DNA from: Rhizobium sp. WSM4643
GTDB taxonomy: Bacteria > Pseudomonadota > Alphaproteobacteria > Rhizobiales > Rhizobiaceae
DNA: 64,000 nt
Direction of reading: 5' to 3'
Assembly: GCF_025152745.1 (NCBI RefSeq)
Contig: NZ_CP104040.1
Location: 1 to 64,000 of the forward strand
In this document: positions 9,059-20,054 of the stretch, piece after piece
How the letters are laid out: every line of letters starts with the position of its first letter
Numbering within the stretch: the stretch's first letter is position 1
Position numbers and translations under genes: made by a program
Notes under the pieces: model-generated
The model's database searches: none
What the model saw: only the letters and a program-made list of their open reading frames with translations
What the model was told of the DNA's origin: nothing

Positions 9059-9484
9059 ATGAGCCGCATTACCCCTTTCGCCAGCCCGCTGCTTCTGGGC
9101 TTCGATGCCATGGAAAAGACGCTGGAGCGCATTTCCAAGACGAGCGACGGATATCCGCCTTATAATATCGAACGCATCGGCGCCGACAGCGGCGCGCCGG
9201 AGCGTCTGCGCATCACCCTTGCCGTGGCTGGCTTCAGCGAGGAGGAACTTGATGTCTCCATTGAGGAGAACCAGCTTCTGATCCGCGGCCGCCAGGTCGA
9301 ACAGGGCGAGCGGGACTATCTCTATCGCGGTATCGCCGCCCGCCAGTTCCAGCGTACCTTCGTTCTTGCCGACGGCATGCAGGTGCTGGGTGCGGCCCTG
9401 AAGAACGGGCTGCTCTCCGTCGATCTAATTCGCCCGGAACCTGCGCGCATGGTCAAGAAAATTAACATTTCGGTCTCACAGTAG
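9059..9484 (+). CDS. Small heat-shock protein, Hsp20/IbpA family
   Basis: 141-residue alpha-crystallin-type holdase chaperone that binds unfolding proteins in the cytoplasm. It has the rhizobial class A sHSP start (MSRITPFASPLLLGFDAME), the IbpA-like block YPPYNIERIG, an alpha-crystallin domain at about residues 35-130 with RGIAARQFQRTF, and a C-terminal tail with KKINI (an IxI-like anchor). Predicted control is by an RpoH promoter and a ROSE-like leader. A DUF1150 gene follows after 47 bases, a frequent pairing in rhizobia. Confidence 0.94.
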   Translation: MSRITPFASPLLLGFDAMEKTLERISKTSDGYPPYNIERIGADSGAPERLRITLAVAGFSEEELDVSIEENQLLIRGRQVEQGERDYLYRGIAARQFQRTFVLADGMQVLGAALKNGLLSVDLIRPEPARMVKKINISVSQ

Positions 9485-9531
9485 CACAACGGTTTGTCGA
9501 ACCGTTGGTCCCTTCTCCCGGAGGAACAGGA

Positions 9532-9789
9532 ATGTTGATGAAAGAAGCCACGTCTCACTTGACCAAATCCGAGCTTGCCCACATCGGCAACGGCGAGGTC
9601 GCCTATATCAGAAAAATGCGGACCGATGAGGTCGCCAAGTGCTTTCCCGAGGCGCCGGATATCGATCCGACCGTCGATCTCTGGGCGCTCTTCGGCGCCG
9701 ACGGCACGCCCATCCTGCTGACGGATAATCGCTCCAGCACCTTCTTCAAGGCTGCCGAGGACGAATTGAAGACGGTCAGCCTGCACTGA
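9532..9789 (+). CDS. DUF1150 family protein
   Basis: 85-residue protein matching the DUF1150 pattern (LAHIGNGEVAYIRKM, then LWALFGADGTPILLTD). Function is unknown; members are usually encoded just after a small heat-shock gene, as here, which suggests a heat-stress role. The frame opens at a TTG at 9505, but the ATG at 9532 sits well spaced after GGAGGAA, so it is taken as the start. Confidence 0.88.
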   Translation: MLMKEATSHLTKSELAHIGNGEVAYIRKMRTDEVAKCFPEAPDIDPTVDLWALFGADGTPILLTDNRSSTFFKAAEDELKTVSLH

Positions 9790-10161
9790 CCGTCAAGACC
9801 GTCTGCTCCGTTTCACTGCTTGCGGTGCACGGTCGCTCTATTCGATTTCGCTGCGATCGGGACGGATGTCGCGACATATGCGCGTAGCCGTCTTCCGGCG
9901 CCGTACCTGCGATGACGTTGAAAATTCCAGGATCCGGTAGCAACTGAATGAATCGAACTCATTGAAGATGCCGACCTCTCATCGGGAACTAAGCACTCTG
10001 GCCAAGAAATTATGGGCAAGCTACGCTTGGCATTCTTGTGCCGCTGAGCAGATTTTCCTGATTTGAATCCTGACAAGCCCAAGGGTTGTCCGCTCCGGGC
10101 CGAGACCCGTCAGTAGACCAGTTGAGGCGTGATTGAGATCTCCTATCCGTGCCAGGCTCTC
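9790..10161. other. Gene-poor spacer, nothing recognised
   Basis: This 372-base spacer holds an 89-codon minus-strand frame (9813-10082) with no recognisable family, no convincing ribosome site and low-complexity composition. No tRNA, terminator with T tract or repeat copy was recognised. It is somewhat more AT-rich than the flanking genes. Confidence 0.5.
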
Positions 10162-10428
10162 TCACCCGAACCGCACCGCCGTTCTCGCGCGCGCCTTTGC
10201 CGCTACCTCCTCGCGATCACGAGGAGGTTGGGACGTTTCCATCGAATCGAGCAGCTCGCGGGCGCATGCCGCGATCGAACTGACCGCGCGCTCGAATGCG
10301 ACCTCATTGCGCTTCGACGGTTTGGTCGTTCCGCTCACCTTCCGTACAAACTGGAGCGCCGCATCGTGGATCTCCTCGTCAGTCGCCGGCGGATCGAAAT
10401 TGAACAGGGGTTTTATATTTCGGCACAT
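10162..10428 (-). CDS. DUF2277 family protein
   Basis: 88-residue protein with the strongly conserved DUF2277 beginning MCRNIKPLFNF, the middle ALQFVRKVSGTTKPSK and the end PPRDREEVAAKARAR. Function is unknown; the family is small, soluble and common in alphaproteobacteria and actinobacteria. A GGAGCAAG ribosome site precedes the ATG. It stands alone between the DUF1150 gene and trmB. Confidence 0.85.
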   Translation of the reverse strand: MCRNIKPLFNFDPPATDEEIHDAALQFVRKVSGTTKPSKRNEVAFERAVSSIAACARELLDSMETSQPPRDREEVAAKARARTAVRFG

Positions 10429-10659
10429 GACTTGCTCCCGGTCATTGTCTCTCTTCTATTTGAGAGGAGGGTGACCAGCACAGAAAATAGTCGCGCGAGC
10501 GCTAATGGCAACCGGTCCAACGGCGGGTCTCTCCGCGTCGCAAGGCACGGCGCAGCTCCTCCAGTTCGGTTTTTTTGTCGCTGTCGGCATCAGACCGGCG
10601 TCCCAGGCGATTGCTCACGCGAAGAACATCACGGCGCGTTCGCCGACTTGCGGGCAGCC

Positions 10660-11360
10660 TCAGATCTTCCTGAATGTCAGATAGGCCGAAGACCGGCCCT
10701 CGCGCCGCGCCTTGGCCTCGTAGCGTGTGCTCGGCCAGCCCTCATAGGGGGTCAGCCAATCGGCTGCATTGTCGGCCATCCATTCGAAACCGCCATGGTC
10801 GCGGCATTTGATCAGTGTCCAGTTCACATAGGTGTCGATGTCGGAGGCGAAGCAGAACAGGCCGCCGGGCTTCAACACGCGATGAAAGCGGCCGAGATTG
10901 GTCTTCGAGACGAAGCGCCGTTTCCAGTGCTTCCGCTTCGGCCAGGGGTCGGGATAGAGCAGATCGATTTGATCGAGTGAACCGTCCGGCAGCCAGTCGA
11001 GCAGTTGCGTCGCGTCGTCATTATAGACGCGGATATTGGAGGCGCTGGTCTCGCCGATCCGCGACAACAGCTTCTGCATGGAATTGACGAAGGGTTCGAC
11101 GCCGATGAAGCCGGTCGAAGGCATCTCCAGCGCGCGGTGGATCAGGTGCTCGCCGCCGCCGAAACCGATTTCCAGCCGCAATCTCTCGACCGGGATCGGG
11201 AAGAGGGATGATGTCAGCGGCTCCGGGGGAGCCGCCGTCAGATCGATAAGGAACGCCGGAAGCAGACTGTTCAGCGTCTCCGCTTGCTGTTCACGCAGGG
11301 CCTTTCCCTTACGGCGACCGAAGAAAGCTTCGGTCGCCCGGCCCCGGCGCTCCATATCCG

Positions 11361-11364
<4 letters not shown>
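10660..11364 (-). CDS. trmB: tRNA (guanine-N7-)-methyltransferase
   Basis: 234-residue SAM-dependent enzyme that makes m7G46 in the tRNA variable loop. Seen are the SAM site [10 protein letters not shown], the substrate motif [15 protein letters not shown] and the C-terminal [11 protein letters not shown]. The frame stays open far upstream inside metK, but the start fixed by family length is the ATG at 11364, whose first bases overlap the metK stop (ATGA), indicating translational coupling. Confidence 0.95.
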
Positions 11365-12614
<1,250 letters not shown>

Positions 12615-12742
12615 TTCGGGATTCCCCTCAAAGAATAAAAGCCAGCTAGTAGGTACTCAGTTCGAGGGCCGATGACAAGCGCAGAAGGACATAAATATAT
12701 CTTTATATCTGTGGCAAAGTGACAAATTTTGCCCCAAAAACG

Positions 12743-12770
12743 CAAAAAAGGCGGCCTTTCGACCGCCTTT
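12743..12770 (-). terminator. Rho-independent terminator after praR
   Basis: On the minus strand, an 8-bp stem (12770-12763 with 12754-12747) and an 8-base loop are followed by a run of T. It lies 22 bases after the praR stop and separates praR from the metK promoter region. Confidence 0.85.
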
Positions 12771-12792
12771 CGAATTCTGCACCGGTCTTGGT

Positions 12793-13209
12793 TCAGTCGG
12801 CGTCGGCTTCAGCCGCCAAGGCTTTCACCAGCTCCACGACCTTGCGGCGAACCTTGGGATCGGAAATCTTGACGAAGGCGCGGTTGAGCTGCAGTCCTTC
12901 CGAGGAAGACAGGAAATCGACGACGTAATTCGAGCTGGAGGCTTCCATGCCGCCGCCGCCGGCAGAATGTTCGCCGGGCGCGTCCTCGAAGAAAAACGAC
13001 ACCGGAACATTGAGGATGTTCGAGATGTTCTGCAGACGGCTTGCGCCGACGCGGTTGGTGCCCTTTTCGTATTTCTGGATCTGCTGGAAGGTGATGCCAA
13101 GGCTTTCGCCAAGCTTTTCCTGGCTCATGCCCAGCATCGTACGACGGAGGCGAATACGGCTGCCAACATGGATGTCGATCGGATTCGGCTTCTTTTTGTT
13201 TTCAATCAT
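12793..13209 (-). CDS. praR: XRE-family regulator PraR/PhrR
   Basis: 138-residue protein with an N-terminal Cro/C1 helix-turn-helix (about residues 14-70: RIRLRRTMLGMSQEKLG, GITFQQIQKYEKGTNR) and a C-terminal tail. It matches rhizobial PraR, known in R. leguminosarum to repress quorum-sensing and attachment genes, and S. medicae PhrR, an acid-induced regulator encoded next to actA (an lnt homologue); here too lnt is the upstream neighbour. A candidate promoter overlaps the lnt end and leaves a leader of about 120 bases. The specific name rests on sequence memory plus this synteny. Confidence 0.82.
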   Translation of the reverse strand: MIENKKKPNPIDIHVGSRIRLRRTMLGMSQEKLGESLGITFQQIQKYEKGTNRVGASRLQNISNILNVPVSFFFEDAPGEHSAGGGGMEASSSNYVVDFLSSSEGLQLNRAFVKISDPKVRRKVVELVKALAAEADAD

Positions 13210-13336
13210 GGTCGTGCCCTAGCTAAGAATTTCAACCTGTTTCTAACCGGCATGCCCCAGATCCATCCCAAAACGCCACGTTGCAAGAGGTGAGGAACCC
13301 ACCTTCGAACATACGTTAAGAACGCCGATTGTCATC

Positions 13337-13365
13337 ACTATGCAATTTTAGGGGTTTTTGGTCAA
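13337..13365 (-). promoter_or_regulatory. Candidate housekeeping promoter for praR
   Basis: Read on the minus strand: TTGACC (13365-13360), a 17-base spacer, CATAGT (13342-13337). The -35 box overlaps the lnt stop codon. Exact spacing and a good -35 support it; the -10 is moderate. Confidence 0.45.
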
Positions 13366-14966
13366 TTCAACCCGGAAATAAAACCCCTGCGAGAAATTAG
13401 CGCAATCAGAATCAGCAACGCCTCGGTCAACCAGAAGTATGTTTGCTGGGGGTATGTCGTTCCGAGTCCCGCGCCGATGCTATCGAGCGTTGCATCGATG
13501 AAGCCGGTTTCCCCAAGATCGAGGCCCGCAATAATTTCCCCATGGGCGTTCACCAGCGCTGAAATGCCGCTATTGGCATCACGAATCAGCGGCATGCCGG
13601 TTTCAACAGCCCGTACTCGCGCCTGCTGGAAATGCTGGTAGGGGCCGGGCGTCGCGCCGAACCAGGCGTCATTGGTGATATTGAGGATCGCGTTGGCGTC
13701 TTTGATGTCGCCGGTCATTTCGTCGGGGAAAATGATCTCGTAGCAGATCAGCGGATAGAGATTGAGGCCGCCGGGCAGCGTCAGCAGGTGCCGGCTTGCC
13801 GCGGCCGAAAATCCTCCCGGTATTTCGACGACGTTCTGGATGCCGAATTCGGTGAGCACGTCCTCGAAGGGCAGGTATTCGCCGAAAGGCACCAGATGCA
13901 TCTTGTCGGAGGCGCCGATGATCTGGCCGCGGCCGTCGATCACGTAGATGGAATTATAATAGCGCGTCGGAATGCCCGGTCCCATCTCCTCGGCGCGGAC
14001 GGCGCCGGCGATCAGCACCTGGTTGTCATCGAGCGTATCGGCGATCCGCGTCAGCGCATCCTGGTTGTCGGTCAGGATGAAGGGGATCGAGGTTTCCGGC
14101 CAGACGATGATATCGGGTTTGCGTCCGCCATTTTTCGGTGCTTCAGCCGAAAGCTTCAGATGCGTCTCGAAGATCGCGGCGCGGTCGGCGTCGTTGTCCA
14201 TCTTCGCCGCCTGGTCGATCGCCGGCTGCACCAACCGCACCACCGGCCGCTTGTCCTCCGGCAATGTGTCCGGCCGGGGCGCGAGATAGAGAGCATAAGC
14301 GCCATAACCGAGATGGGCGGCAAAGAGCAGGACGGCGAGCGCGATTCCCGGCCGCGCGCCTTGCCGCGTCCCGGCAAGGGCAGGCGCAGAAAAGACGAAG
14401 ACGGCGAGGGCCGTCACCCCCGTCGCCCCGATCACATGCGCCGACTGCATCATCAGCGGAACCGGCATCATGCCGTAGCCGATGGCGTTCCAGGGAAAGC
14501 CGGTGAGGATCACGCTTCGAAGCCACTCCATCAGCCCGAAGCCTGCCGCAAGCGCGGCGATCCGCCCCATGCCATCAGACCAGACGATGCGGGCAAGGGC
14601 GGCCGCCAGCCCGTAGAAGATCGCAAGACAGGCCGGCAGGCCGAGGATTGCCAGCGGCAGCGCCCACGCGAATTCTTCCTGATCGACCAGCAGCGCATGG
14701 CCGAGCCACCAGAGGCCGGCGACGAAATAGCCGAAGCCGAACAGCCAGCCGGTGGTGAACGCCGGCCACAGCCTGCCGATCAGGCCGCTCTCAGGCGAAG
14801 CCGCCGCCCCGTCGATCAGCCAGACAAGCAGCGTGAAGGAAACGAACATTGCCGCGAAAAAGCCAAAGGGCGGCAGCGCCAGAACCGCGAATGCCCCGGC
14901 GGCGATGGTCAGCAGCGACCGTTTGAAACCCCAGACGAGGATAGCCCTGTCCGCAAGCCGCTCCAT
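13362..14966 (-). CDS. lnt: Apolipoprotein N-acyltransferase
   Basis: 534-residue inner-membrane enzyme that adds the third acyl chain to lipoproteins, the last maturation step after Lgt and LspA. Several hydrophobic helices fill the N-terminal 200 residues; a nitrilase-type domain follows, with WPETSIPF (catalytic Glu), the Lys in KMHLVPFGEY and the Cys in LICYEIIFP. The S. medicae homologue is actA, needed for acid tolerance. The frame opens at 14993, but MERLADRAILVWG at 14966 is the better start. lspA lies elsewhere in the window (40193). Confidence 0.94.
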   Translation of the reverse strand: MERLADRAILVWGFKRSLLTIAAGAFAVLALPPFGFFAAMFVSFTLLVWLIDGAAASPESGLIGRLWPAFTTGWLFGFGYFVAGLWWLGHALLVDQEEFAWALPLAILGLPACLAIFYGLAAALARIVWSDGMGRIAALAAGFGLMEWLRSVILTGFPWNAIGYGMMPVPLMMQSAHVIGATGVTALAVFVFSAPALAGTRQGARPGIALAVLLFAAHLGYGAYALYLAPRPDTLPEDKRPVVRLVQPAIDQAAKMDNDADRAAIFETHLKLSAEAPKNGGRKPDIIVWPETSIPFILTDNQDALTRIADTLDDNQVLIAGAVRAEEMGPGIPTRYYNSIYVIDGRGQIIGASDKMHLVPFGEYLPFEDVLTEFGIQNVVEIPGGFSAAASRHLLTLPGGLNLYPLICYEIIFPDEMTGDIKDANAILNITNDAWFGATPGPYQHFQQARVRAVETGMPLIRDANSGISALVNAHGEIIAGLDLGETGFIDATLDSIGAGLGTTYPQQTYFWLTEALLILIALISRRGFISGLN

Positions 14967-15042
14967 GCGCACTCCCATCAAACCGCGAATCAACCCATCC
15001 GCAGTCTTTCAAAAAAGCGGCTCTTTGTCCCGTTAGGTCCTG

Positions 15043-16188
15043 TTAGTTGGCGGTCGATTCCGCCGGCCGGTCTTCGCCGGCCTCGGAGCCGGGAGCGATG
15101 TCGCCATCCGTCTTGGCGCGGCGGCGAACCGCGTGGCGCTTGCGGGTAATGCGCAGCCGTTTGATGCGGCGCGGATCGGCGTCGAGGATGTGGAATTCGA
15201 AGCCCGGCAGTGCCTGGACGACTTCGCCGCGCACCGGAATGCGGCCGAGCGCCGAGAAGATCAGGCCGCCCAGCGTATCGACCTCGTCGACCTGCTCGCT
15301 GATGTCGAAATCCGGTCCGATCGCTGCGGCGATCTCTTCCAGTTCGACGCGGGCGTCGGCGATGAAGACGTCTTCGGCGACCCGCTTGAACATCACTTCG
15401 TCATCGTCATGTTCGTCGTCGATGTCGCCGACCACCATCTCGACGATGTCTTCATGCGAGGCAAGCCCGTCGGTGCCGCCATATTCGTCGATGACGAGCG
15501 CCATCTGCGTGCGGTTCACCTGCATCCGGCGCAACAGGTCGGACGCCAGCATCGACGGCGGCACGAACAGGATCTTGCGGATGATGCCGGCCTCGGCCAG
15601 CGTCTTTTGCAGGTCGACGCGGGCGAGATCGAAATTCTGCTTGGCCGAACGCGTGGTCTTCTGGATGTTTTCGGGCGCAACCTCGATCGCCGGCAAGACA
15701 GCGGCCGGTTTCGTCGGGCCGCGGCGTTTGTTGCGCGCCTGCTTGGCGATATAGGAGAGCAGATCGCGGATATGCACCATGCCGCGCGGATCGTCGAGCG
15801 TATCGGCATAGACAGGCATGCGCGAGCGGCCGGATTCCTCGAAGAGGATCATCAACTCGCCGATGGTGATGTTCTGGTCGACCGCCTCGATATCGGCGCG
15901 CGGCACCATCACGTCGGCGACGCGCACTTCGCGAAAGCGCAGGATGTTGTTGAGCATCGCCCGTTCGTCGGGCGAAAAGGCGTCGTCGCCGGCCGCATCG
16001 GTCATCAGCGCGTCGGCGAGATCCTCGCGCAGTCGCGAGCCCTGCTGCGGGCGAAGGATGCGCGCGGCGCGCGACCAGAAGGATTGGGATCGGCCGGATG
16101 GCCGACTACTACTGCCTGCCTCGTCCGAAGAGGAGGATGGCTCGGAGTCCTTGGCGTCTGCCGCCGGCTTCGTCGTAAAGTCGCTCAT
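15043..16188 (-). CDS. Hemolysin-family CBS-domain protein (CorC/TlyC type)
   Basis: 381-residue cytoplasmic protein with two CBS domains (from [14 protein letters not shown] to about residue 250) and a C-terminal CorC_HlyC domain ending near [17 protein letters not shown]. The family is linked to magnesium/cobalt efflux or adenylate sensing; the hemolysin name is historical. It has no membrane helices. Its ATG overlaps the ybeY stop (ATGA), giving a phoH-ybeY-corC-lnt order conserved in many Gram-negatives and suggesting shared envelope or ribosome functions. Confidence 0.9.
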   Translation of the reverse strand: MSDFTTKPAADAKDSEPSSSSDEAGSSSRPSGRSQSFWSRAARILRPQQGSRLREDLADALMTDAAGDDAFSPDERAMLNNILRFREVRVADVMVPRADIEAVDQNITIGELMILFEESGRSRMPVYADTLDDPRGMVHIRDLLSYIAKQARNKRRGPTKPAAVLPAIEVAPENIQKTTRSAKQNFDLARVDLQKTLAEAGIIRKILFVPPSMLASDLLRRMQVNRTQMALVIDEYGGTDGLASHEDIVEMVVGDIDDEHDDDEVMFKRVAEDVFIADARVELEEIAAAIGPDFDISEQVDEVDTLGGLIFSALGRIPVRGEVVQALPGFEFHILDADPRRIKRLRITRKRHAVRRRAKTDGDIAPGSEAGEDRPAESTAN

Positions 16189-16700
16189 GGTTCCATTTTA
16201 AGGTCTTGACCCTCGTAAGGATCAGATAGGCCGAGCTGCGCCAAAATGCGAGTCTCCAGCCCCTCCATAATTTCGGCTTCGGTACTATTCATATGATCGT
16301 AGCCGAGAAGATGCAAGAAACCGTGCACCAGAAGATGGGTCAGGTGGTCGTCGAAGCTCTTTTCGAGCTCGGTCGCTTCCCGCTCCACCGTCTCCCGGGC
16401 GATGATGATGTCGCCGAGCATCGGACCGGGCATCTTGCCGGGCCGAACCGGAAAGGCGGGAAAGGAGAGCACGTTGGTCGCCTTGTCCTTGCCGCGCCAT
16501 TCGGCGTTGATGTCCTGGATCGAGGCATCGTCGGTAAAGACAAGCGAAACCTCGGGCGGCATCGTCGGGAAGGGCTGCTTCTCGCTGTCGCGGAGATAGA
16601 TTGCCGCGGCACTGAGCACGCGTTCGCAAAACGACTGCAGCGTTTCTTCGCCGGGCCAGCCGATGTCCTCGACGCTGATCTGGATATCGAGTTCGGCCAT
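16185..16700 (-). CDS. ybeY: Endoribonuclease YbeY
   Basis: 171-residue zinc-dependent single-strand RNase for 16S rRNA 3' maturation and ribosome quality control; in S. meliloti it also influences small-RNA regulation. The metal site is seen as [15 protein letters not shown] (HxxxHxxxxxH). It overlaps phoH by one base (TAATG) and corC by four, so all three are translated as a unit. Confidence 0.96.
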   Translation of the reverse strand: MAELDIQISVEDIGWPGEETLQSFCERVLSAAAIYLRDSEKQPFPTMPPEVSLVFTDDASIQDINAEWRGKDKATNVLSFPAFPVRPGKMPGPMLGDIIIARETVEREATELEKSFDDHLTHLLVHGFLHLLGYDHMNSTEAEIMEGLETRILAQLGLSDPYEGQDLKMEP

Positions 16701-17752
16701 TAGTCCTGCCGGCTGACGTCTTCGGTTTCGACGGCATAGGTGGAATCATAGGCCCTGACGATGCGCCCGACCAGCGGATGGCGGACGACGTCGGTATCCT
16801 TGAAGCGCACGATCGAGATGCCCTCGACGCCGTTCAGAAGCTGCAAGGCCTCGACGAGGCCGGATTTGACGCCGCGTGGCAGGTCGATCTGGCTCGGGTC
16901 GCCGGTAACGATCATGCGCGCATTCTCGCCGAGACGCGTCAGGAACATCTTCATCTGCATAGATGTCGTGTTTTGCGCTTCGTCGAGGATGATGGCGGCG
17001 TTGGCGAGCGTGCGGCCGCGCATGAAGGCGAGCGGCGCGATTTCGATGACGCCGGCAGTGATCGCCCGGTCGACCTTGTCGGCGGGGATCATGTCGTAGA
17101 GTGCGTCATAGAGCGGGCGAAGATAGGGATCGACCTTTTCCTTCATGTCACCGGGCAGGAAGCCGAGGCGCTCGCCGGCCTCGACCGCCGGACGCGACAG
17201 GATGATCTTTTCGACCGCACCGCGCTCCAGCAACTGGGCGGCATGCGCGACGGCAAGATAGGTCTTGCCGGTGCCGGCCGGGCCAACGCCGAAGACGAGC
17301 TCGGCGCGTTCCAGCGCCCTGATATAGGCGTCCTGCGTCGGCGTGCGGGCGATGATCGTCTTCTTGCGTGTCGAAACCTGCGCCATCGTCAGCTTGGCCT
17401 TGCGTTCCATTGTGGGAAGGCTGAGCTGGTCGTCGGCGGCGACCGCCATGCGGATTGCTCCCTCGACGTCGGATCGTTCCACGCTGCCGCCTTTCTGAAG
17501 TTTTTCATAGAGATAGTCGAGCGTGCGCCGCGCCTGATTGGTGGTCACGACATCGCCTGTGATGACGACGGAATTGCCGCGCGCCCGCGCATCGATATTG
17601 AGCCGTTGCTCGAGTAGCTTGAGGTTCTGGTCGAATTGCCCGAACAGCTCGCTGGCGAACCGGTTGTTCTCGAACGTCAGGACGAAGTGATTGGTGTCGC
17701 TCGGCGTGCGGGGGTGGCGCGGTGAAGAAGAAACCAGTTCTTGTCCGTTCAA
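16700..17752 (-). CDS. phoH: PhoH-like ATPase (YbeZ)
   Basis: 350-residue PhoH-family P-loop protein. The Walker A motif is [10 protein letters not shown] near residue 160, with DEAQNTT as Walker B; an N-terminal KH-like segment suggests RNA binding. It is a conserved partner of YbeY in RNA maturation. It begins 18 bases after miaB. The name phoH reflects phosphate control in E. coli; no Pho box was recognised here. Confidence 0.93.
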   Translation of the reverse strand: MNGQELVSSSPRHPRTPSDTNHFVLTFENNRFASELFGQFDQNLKLLEQRLNIDARARGNSVVITGDVVTTNQARRTLDYLYEKLQKGGSVERSDVEGAIRMAVAADDQLSLPTMERKAKLTMAQVSTRKKTIIARTPTQDAYIRALERAELVFGVGPAGTGKTYLAVAHAAQLLERGAVEKIILSRPAVEAGERLGFLPGDMKEKVDPYLRPLYDALYDMIPADKVDRAITAGVIEIAPLAFMRGRTLANAAIILDEAQNTTSMQMKMFLTRLGENARMIVTGDPSQIDLPRGVKSGLVEALQLLNGVEGISIVRFKDTDVVRHPLVGRIVRAYDSTYAVETEDVSRQD

Positions 17753-17770
17753 GCGGTCGGGCTCCTTAGG

Positions 17771-19180
17771 TTAAACCGCAGCCTCTGCGCGTTCGGCAAA
17801 CAGGCTGTTTGTTCCGGTTCCGGTGATTCGCACTTTAATAATGTCACCGATTTGCGATGCTTTTGCATCAACATTCACTGATTGAAGCCAGGGAGAACGT
17901 CCGATTAGTTGTTCCGGCATGCGACCGGGCTTTTCGAGCAACAGGTCGATCTCCTTGCCGATGCAGGATTCGGCAAATTCCTGCTGCTGCTTCAGGAGAA
18001 GCATTTGCAGGCGTTCCAGCCGTTCTGCCTTGATTTTTTCCGGCACCTGGTCCTTCAGTTCCGCGCCGGGTGTGCCCGGCCGTGTCGAGTATTTGAACGA
18101 GAAGGCCTGTGCATAACGGACCTCCTCCACAAGCCTTAGTGTATCCTCAAAATCCTTATCTGTCTCCCCCGGAAAGCCGGTGATGAAATCGCCCGACAGG
18201 GCGATGTCAGGCCGCACCGTGCGGATGCGCTCGATCAACGCCAGATATTCGGCCGCCGTGTGACGCCGGTTCATTGCTTTCAGGATGCGGTCCGAGCCCG
18301 ATTGCACCGGCAGATGCAGATAGGGCATCAGCGCCCGGAGGTCGCGATGAGCGTTGATCAGCCGGTCGTCCATGTCGCGCGGGTGGCTTGTGGTATAGCG
18401 CAGCCGCGCAAGGCCGGGGATTTCGGCCAGGCGATAAAGCAAGTCGCCGAGGCTCCATGCCTCGCCTTGGCTCCCGGCGCCGTGCCAGGCATTGACGTTC
18501 TGCCCGAGCAGGGTGATCTCGCGCACCCCGCTGTCGGCGAGCTTTTCGGCTTCCTCGACGATCTGGGAAACCGGCCGCGACACTTCCGAGCCGCGTGTAT
18601 AGGGCACGACGCAGAAGGTGCAGAACTTGTCGCAGCCCTCCTGCACCGTCAGGAAGGCGGTGACGCCACGGGCGCGGATCTTTCGGCTCTCGGCGATCGG
18701 CAGATGCTCGAACTTGTCCTCAATCGCATATTCCGTATCGACGACGCGCTGGCCTTGTTTGGCCCGGCGCAGCGCCTCCGGCAGGCGGTGGTAGGTCTGC
18801 GGGCCGATGACGACGTCGACGGCGGGTGCGCGGCGCAAGATCTCCTCGCCTTCGGCCTGGGCGACACAGCCGGCAACGCCGATCATCATCTCCCGTCCGT
18901 CAGCCGCCTTCTTCTTTTTCATCTCGCGCAGCCGTCCGAGCGCCGAATAGACCTTCTCGGCTGCTTTTTCACGGATATGGCAGGTGTTGAGCAGAACGAG
19001 GTCCGCCTCTTCCATATCTTCCGTCGGCTCATAACCGTCGCGGGCGAGCGCATCGCTCATGCGCATGGAATCGTAGACGTTCATCTGGCAACCATAGGTC
19101 TTGATGAAGACCTTGCGGTTGTTGCTGCCATCGCGGGGTGTCGATTCCGGGGCCTGGAGAAGGGCGCTGTCCTGTGTCAT
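17771..19180 (-). CDS. miaB: tRNA-2-methylthio-N6-dimethylallyladenosine synthase MiaB
   Basis: 469-residue radical SAM methylthiotransferase acting on i6A37 of tRNAs reading UNN codons. The N-terminal UPF0004 domain has three cluster cysteines ([21 protein letters not shown]), the radical SAM cluster is CDKFCTFC, and a C-terminal TRAM domain ends the protein. An upstream run of acyltransferase, mur, rimI and tsaB shares the strand. Confidence 0.96.
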   Translation of the reverse strand: MTQDSALLQAPESTPRDGSNNRKVFIKTYGCQMNVYDSMRMSDALARDGYEPTEDMEEADLVLLNTCHIREKAAEKVYSALGRLREMKKKKAADGREMMIGVAGCVAQAEGEEILRRAPAVDVVIGPQTYHRLPEALRRAKQGQRVVDTEYAIEDKFEHLPIAESRKIRARGVTAFLTVQEGCDKFCTFCVVPYTRGSEVSRPVSQIVEEAEKLADSGVREITLLGQNVNAWHGAGSQGEAWSLGDLLYRLAEIPGLARLRYTTSHPRDMDDRLINAHRDLRALMPYLHLPVQSGSDRILKAMNRRHTAAEYLALIERIRTVRPDIALSGDFITGFPGETDKDFEDTLRLVEEVRYAQAFSFKYSTRPGTPGAELKDQVPEKIKAERLERLQMLLLKQQQEFAESCIGKEIDLLLEKPGRMPEQLIGRSPWLQSVNVDAKASQIGDIIKVRITGTGTNSLFAERAEAAV

Positions 19181-19229
19181 GGCGCGCTATTTAGTGGTTT
19201 TTGCCGCCGGAGAAAATCGAAATCTTGTT

Positions 19230-20027
19230 TCAGGAGATTTCCCGCCCGCGCAGGCGGCTGTTCAGGAGGTTGCGGATGCGCAAGGCGATCGTCGCGCTCA
19301 CTTCCTTGCGGCTGGTATCGGCGCGGTAATCCACCGCCTCGCCGAAGGAAACCTCGGCGTCGATGGCGCCGCAGCGAACGATGTCGATGAGATGCGGCAG
19401 CAGCTCGATATCACCCGGCCAGGCGGCGAGCGGCCGATGATAACGCCCCATGGCGATGCCGTGCACCCTGGTATAGGCAACCGCGACCGGCTGCACCACG
19501 ACCGTCCCCGTCGGCGAATAAGGCACGGCCATCGCGGCGGCGCCGAACAGCGAGGACTTGACCTCCAGCACCCGGTTGCCGTCCGAGGTCGTGCCCTCGG
19601 GAAAGAGCACGACGATCTCACCGTCGGCCATGCGTCCGGCGATCTCGTTTGCCTGATGACCGGTCTTGCGCCGTTCCTCGCGCACCACGAAGACGCTCTT
19701 CTGCAGCTTGGCGAGCGTGCCGAAGATCGGCCAGTCGCGCACCTCGATCTTGGCGATGAAGACGACGTCGGCAACGGCCGACAGCACCATGATGTCAAGC
19801 CAGGAGGAATGGTTGGAACAGAGCATCAGCGGCCGGCGGTCTTCCAGCTTGCCGCTCACGCGGACGCGAATGCCGAGACAATAGCAGACGACACGGTGCC
19901 AGGCGCGCGGAAGCCGGCGGCGTAGCCGCCAGTCGAACCGCAGCGCCAGGATCTGCAGCGGCATGAGCATGAGGCTGACGGCAAGGATGACGACCGCGGC
20001 GAAGGCGATGCGCAGCCAGGCGATCAA
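19230..20027 (-). CDS. olsA: Lyso-ornithine lipid / 1-acylglycerol-3-phosphate acyltransferase (OlsA/PlsC family)
   Basis: 265-residue membrane acyltransferase of the PlsC family with an N-terminal hydrophobic anchor (about residues 5-30), the catalytic NHSSWLD (HX4D) and FPEGTTSDG. Position between mur and miaB, and olsB about 17 kb away on the same strand, match S. meliloti olsA, which acylates lyso-ornithine lipid made by OlsB. Sequence motifs alone cannot separate OlsA from PlsC, which makes phosphatidic acid; the OlsA call is synteny-based. Confidence 0.7.
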   Translation of the reverse strand: MIAWLRIAFAAVVILAVSLMLMPLQILALRFDWRLRRRLPRAWHRVVCYCLGIRVRVSGKLEDRRPLMLCSNHSSWLDIMVLSAVADVVFIAKIEVRDWPIFGTLAKLQKSVFVVREERRKTGHQANEIAGRMADGEIVVLFPEGTTSDGNRVLEVKSSLFGAAAMAVPYSPTGTVVVQPVAVAYTRVHGIAMGRYHRPLAAWPGDIELLPHLIDIVRCGAIDAEVSFGEAVDYRADTSRKEVSATIALRIRNLLNSRLRGREIS

Positions 20028-20054
20028 ATGCTGGTCTCCCGGGCTGCCATCGCT

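Noticed and set aside
9813..10082. 89-codon minus-strand frame after the DUF1150 gene
   Set aside because: No family resemblance, no ribosome site and no coding-like bias; left as spacer.
12615..12742. Possible SAM riboswitch upstream of metK
   Set aside because: AT-rich promoter-like sequence without the conserved pseudoknot elements of SAM-II or SAM/SAH riboswitches that I could fold by eye.
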